A stretch of DNA of 5,426 nt from assembly GCA_903861235.1 (NCBI GenBank), contig CAIOTP010000322.1, positions 1-5,426 of the forward strand, in the 5' to 3' direction. The DNA is from an uncultured bacterium. Its GTDB lineage: Bacteria; Planctomycetota; Phycisphaerae; Phycisphaerales; SM1A02. The notes beneath the pieces were generated by a model. It was not told where the DNA came from. It made no database searches and worked only from the letters and a program-made list of their open reading frames with translations. This document shows positions 4,930 through 5,426 of this stretch, in pieces. Both the position numbers and the translations under genes were made by a program. Position 1 is the stretch's first letter. Each line of letters opens with the position of its first letter.

Positions 4930-5400
4930 ATGAAGAAGCCCCTGCCCCCGCTCACGGACGCCCAGCTGCAGGCCGGACTCGACGCGGCCATCGCCCAGGC
5001 CGAGAAGGGCTGGCGGGAAGGCGGCATTCCCATCGGCAGCTCGCTGCTCGACGAACGCGGCGTGATCGTGGCCGTGGGCCACAACCGACGCGTGCAGCAC
5101 GGCGACCCCACGGCGCACGCGGAGGTGGACTGCATCCGCAACGCCGGACGCCGCCGCGACTGGAACCGCTGCACCCTGATCAGCACGCTGAGCCCATGCC
5201 CCATGTGCACCGGCACGGCGGTGCTGTTCAAGATCCCCCGCGTGATCATCGGCGAGAACCGGACCTTCCTCGGCGGCGAGGACTGGATGAAGGAGAAGGG
5301 CATGGAAGTCCGCGTGCTGCAGGACCCCCGCTGCATCGCCCTGATGGAGCGCATGCAGCGCGAGAAGCCCGACCTCTGGGCCGAGGACATCGGCGAGTGA
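4930..5400 (+). CDS. Cytosine deaminase, yeast Fcy1-type (CDA fold, zinc)
   Basis: 156-residue zinc hydrolase of the cytidine-deaminase fold, predicted to convert cytosine to uracil and ammonia (EC 3.5.4.1) in pyrimidine salvage. It follows yeast Fcy1 (158 residues) closely: EGGIPIGSSL, GHN (Asn52, substrate contact), the zinc/proton-shuttle motif HAE (His63, Glu65), TLSPCPMCTGTAVLFKIPR with zinc ligands Cys90 and Cys93, IGENRTF (Phe113), and the C-terminal tail DLWAEDIGE. In the yeast enzyme this tail supplies the Trp and Asp that close over cytosine and read its amino group; here they are Trp150 and Asp153. This tail separates it from tRNA-adenosine and guanine deaminases of the same superfamily, and it is unrelated to the larger amidohydrolase CodA. 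The ATG has GGAGG at 4921-4925 just 4 nt upstream. It diverges from the PfkB kinase across 78 bp. A related nucleobase or nucleoside substrate remains possible. Confidence 0.9.
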   Translation: MKKPLPPLTDAQLQAGLDAAIAQAEKGWREGGIPIGSSLLDERGVIVAVGHNRRVQHGDPTAHAEVDCIRNAGRRRDWNRCTLISTLSPCPMCTGTAVLFKIPRVIIGENRTFLGGEDWMKEKGMEVRVLQDPRCIALMERMQREKPDLWAEDIGE

Positions 5401-5426
5401 GAGGGACGGGCTTACATATCGGACCA
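5401..5426 (+). other. Non-coding edge after the deaminase, possible promoter of the next gene
   Basis: Only 26 bases are visible. They contain no terminator hairpin. TTACATAT (5412-5419) is an A+T-rich island resembling the TACA-type -10 boxes elsewhere in the window and could belong to a gene beyond the edge. Too short to decide. Confidence 0.2.

Noticed and set aside
4919..4933. Four-codon upstream ORF (ATG-GAG-GAG-GCA-TGA) overlapping the deaminase start as a regulatory leader peptide
   Set aside because: It is fully explained by the Shine-Dalgarno purines preceding the start; the mini-ORF has no ribosome site of its own.
3964..5118. 384-residue version of the kinase
   Set aside because: The additional 89 residues are antisense to the deaminase, and the PfkB fold begins precisely at the ATG at 4851.
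3985..5400. 471-codon plus-strand frame as a single long fusion with the deaminase
   Set aside because: The first 315 codons are antisense to the PfkB kinase and show no domain; the deaminase start at 4930 has its own GGAGG and matches the family length.

Overview
This window is GC-rich throughout and densely coding, with seven genes that explain almost all of it. High GC, several starts without a Shine-Dalgarno sequence, and the mix of a PadR/HAAS/DUF4097 module with a yeast-type cytosine deaminase would suit an environmental bacterium such as a planctomycete (Phycisphaerae-like). No rRNA or marker gene is present, so this placement is a weak inference. I see no tRNA, rRNA, CRISPR array, insertion sequence, attachment site or replication origin.

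Left half, minus strand (3222 down to 1): one apparent operon. It starts at a TTGACA/17 bp/TACAGT promoter that contains a perfect 23-bp palindrome, the likely site of PadR autorepression. The order is a PadR-family repressor (3182-2817), a membrane protein with an N-terminal HAAS helical domain and a four-helix 'putative sensor' domain (2830-1820, overlapping padR by 14 nt), a DUF4097-type lipoprotein with eight 'NG' turn repeats (1766-906), and an ABC transporter ATPase (895 to beyond base 1). Its permease is presumably just outside the window. Together they look like a repressor-controlled envelope or export module: PadR senses a ligand, the HAAS/sensor protein and the lipoprotein sit at the membrane, and the ATPase powers an exporter.

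Middle, plus strand (3387-3956): a separate ArsR-type winged-helix regulator, divergent from padR. The 204-bp region between them carries the padR promoter/operator, an ATTCGC-N8-GCGAAT inverted repeat and a small GC hairpin.

Right part: a PfkB/ribokinase-family kinase (minus, 4851-3964), whose 3' end lies 7 nt from that of the ArsR-type gene, and a divergent cytosine deaminase of the yeast Fcy1 type (plus, 4930-5400), separated from the kinase by 78 bp. The pair suggests nucleobase/ribose salvage, although the kinase substrate is not certain. The last 26 bases hold no gene and may include the promoter of the next one.

No clearly new system is proven here. The PadR-HAAS-DUF4097-ABC operon, with its promoter-embedded operator and predicted near-leaderless mRNA, is the part most worth following up.
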